From positions 310,001-374,000 of the forward strand of contig NZ_JAGFWR010000001.1 in the NCBI RefSeq assembly GCF_017599305.1: 64,000 nt of DNA. The letters run 5' to 3'. Below the pieces are notes generated by a model. That model saw nothing but the letters and a program-made list of their open reading frames with translations. It was not told the origin of the DNA and searched no databases. Shown here one piece after another: positions 63,529 through 64,000 of this stretch (within the stretch, counting starts at the first letter, position 1; every line of letters starts with the position of its first letter). Position numbers and translations under genes: made by a program. This stretch comes from Micromonospora antibiotica. GTDB taxonomy: Bacteria; Actinomycetota; Actinomycetes; Mycobacteriales; Micromonosporaceae.

Positions 63529-63738
63529 CCCCTATGGTGTCCGCAGGGCGGCGTGGCCTGGTGCGAGAAGATTCACGTTACCGTCGGGTAACTTTCGCGT
63601 AGGCTGCACCGCATGACCGAGCGGAGCGAGGTCGTCGACCGGTCCGGTCGGGGGTGCGGCGGCGGTAGGCCGGGCACCTCCTGAACCGGTCCCGGCCGCC
63701 GCGCCGCTCGCCAGGCAGCAGACCGGGAGGCCAACTCG

Positions 63739-64000
63739 ATGGGCAGCGTCCAGATCGTCACCACGGTCCTCGCCGCCGCCATCACCGCGGTGGCGGTGTG
63801 GCTCGCGGTGCGTGCGGTGCGGAAGATGGTGGCCGTCATCCGGCTGGGGCAACCCGCGCCGGAGCGGTTCACCGACAAGGGCACCCGGGCGAAGACCATG
63901 CTGGTCGAGACGGCCGGCCACACCCGGATGCTCAGGTGGGGCGTGGTGGGGGCCGCGCACTGGTTCGTGATGGTCGGCTTCATCGTGCTGTCACTGCTCG
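63739..64000 (+). CDS. Membrane (Fe-S)-binding oxidoreductase-like protein, 5' end only
   Basis: The first 87 residues are present. MGSVQIVTTVLAAAITAVAVWLAVRAVRKM contains the first helix; then VIRLGQPAPERFTDKGTRAKTMLVETAGHTRMLRWGVVGAAHWFVMVGFIVLSLL, including a His in GHTRML and a second helix with AHWFVM. This resembles the N-terminal membrane part of heterodisulfide reductase/GlpC-like Fe-S oxidoreductases that oxidise a donor through the membrane. The 4Fe-4S and CCG domains should follow past the window. ATG with GGGAGG upstream. The partner genes lie outside. Confidence 0.72.
   Translation, partial: MGSVQIVTTVLAAAITAVAVWLAVRAVRKMVAVIRLGQPAPERFTDKGTRAKTMLVETAGHTRMLRWGVVGAAHWFVMVGFIVLSLL

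Overview
The DNA is very GC-rich with actinobacterial coding bias. The gene order is the conserved block just downstream of the chromosomal origin: end of gyrA, a DUF3566 membrane protein, tRNA-Ile and tRNA-Ala at the left edge, and fhaA-fhaB-pstP-rodA-pbpA-pknA-pknB, a trpG/pabA-type gene, a class E sortase, DUF881 and crgA at the right edge. M. tuberculosis has the same set packed close together; here about 49 kb of other genes lies between the two halves. XRE/DUF397 pairs, the 'GATCAAGAGG' hairpin repeat and the protein styles suggest Micromonosporaceae (Micromonospora or a close relative). That is inference; no rRNA or other taxonomic marker is present.

Layout. 1-2.2 kb: gyrA end, DUF3566, tRNA-Ile, a tiny DLW-39-like gene, tRNA-Ala, then a frameshifted remnant of an ArsI/CadI gene. 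2.3-16.8 kb: housekeeping and accessory genes: DUF952, HAD hydrolase, Sua5-type tRNA modification enzyme, a giant two-part P-type ATPase, an MFS exporter, a GAP-family membrane protein, a frameshifted NAD(P)-dependent reductase, YbaK, sufE with a DsbA-like gene, a CBS protein and a methyltransferase. 17-22.8 kb: an unusual helical protein carrying a transposase-type DNA-binding domain, an XRE/DUF397 regulatory pair, a small Cys-motif protein, a GDSL hydrolase, a barrel-less amidohydrolase-like protein and a rhodanese. 22.9-26.9 kb: a TetR regulator divergent from an FAD monooxygenase with clear operator half-sites, and a membrane/hydrolase fusion. 27-35.4 kb: a catabolic cluster resembling the leucine-degradation (yng-type) set: TetR, biotin carboxylase, HMG-CoA lyase, carboxyltransferase, acyl-CoA dehydrogenase. 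It is interrupted by an opposite-strand regulator-like gene, and no biotin carrier gene is visible. A secreted snapalysin-type protease sits inside it. 35.5-41.3 kb: a large XRE/NB-ARC regulator, a MarR/YceI pair and a glutamate-cysteine ligase family enzyme. 41.5-45.2 kb: an envelope cluster with two single-pass PASTA proteins. 45.3-50.6 kb: a second XRE/DUF397 pair, a WecB/TagA glycosyltransferase with an NAD epimerase, and tRNA-Leu. 50.9-63.5 kb: the Ser/Thr-kinase and cell-wall operon, the sortase operon and crgA. The last 262 bases start a membrane Fe-S oxidoreductase-like gene.

How parts work together. The 50.9-59.9 kb operon couples peptidoglycan synthesis (RodA, PbpA) to phospho-signalling (PknA, PknB, PstP, FhaA, FhaB), with three stop/start overlaps of four bases. 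The two PASTA proteins at 43-44.6 kb could feed the same muropeptide sensing, but that is speculative. No CRISPR array, intact insertion sequence, prophage or rRNA operon was seen. The least explained items are the transposase-domain fusion (17.2-18.6 kb), the amidohydrolase-like protein without a barrel (21.2 kb), the membrane hydrolase (24.8 kb) and the opposite-strand gene inside the carboxylase cluster (29.1 kb).
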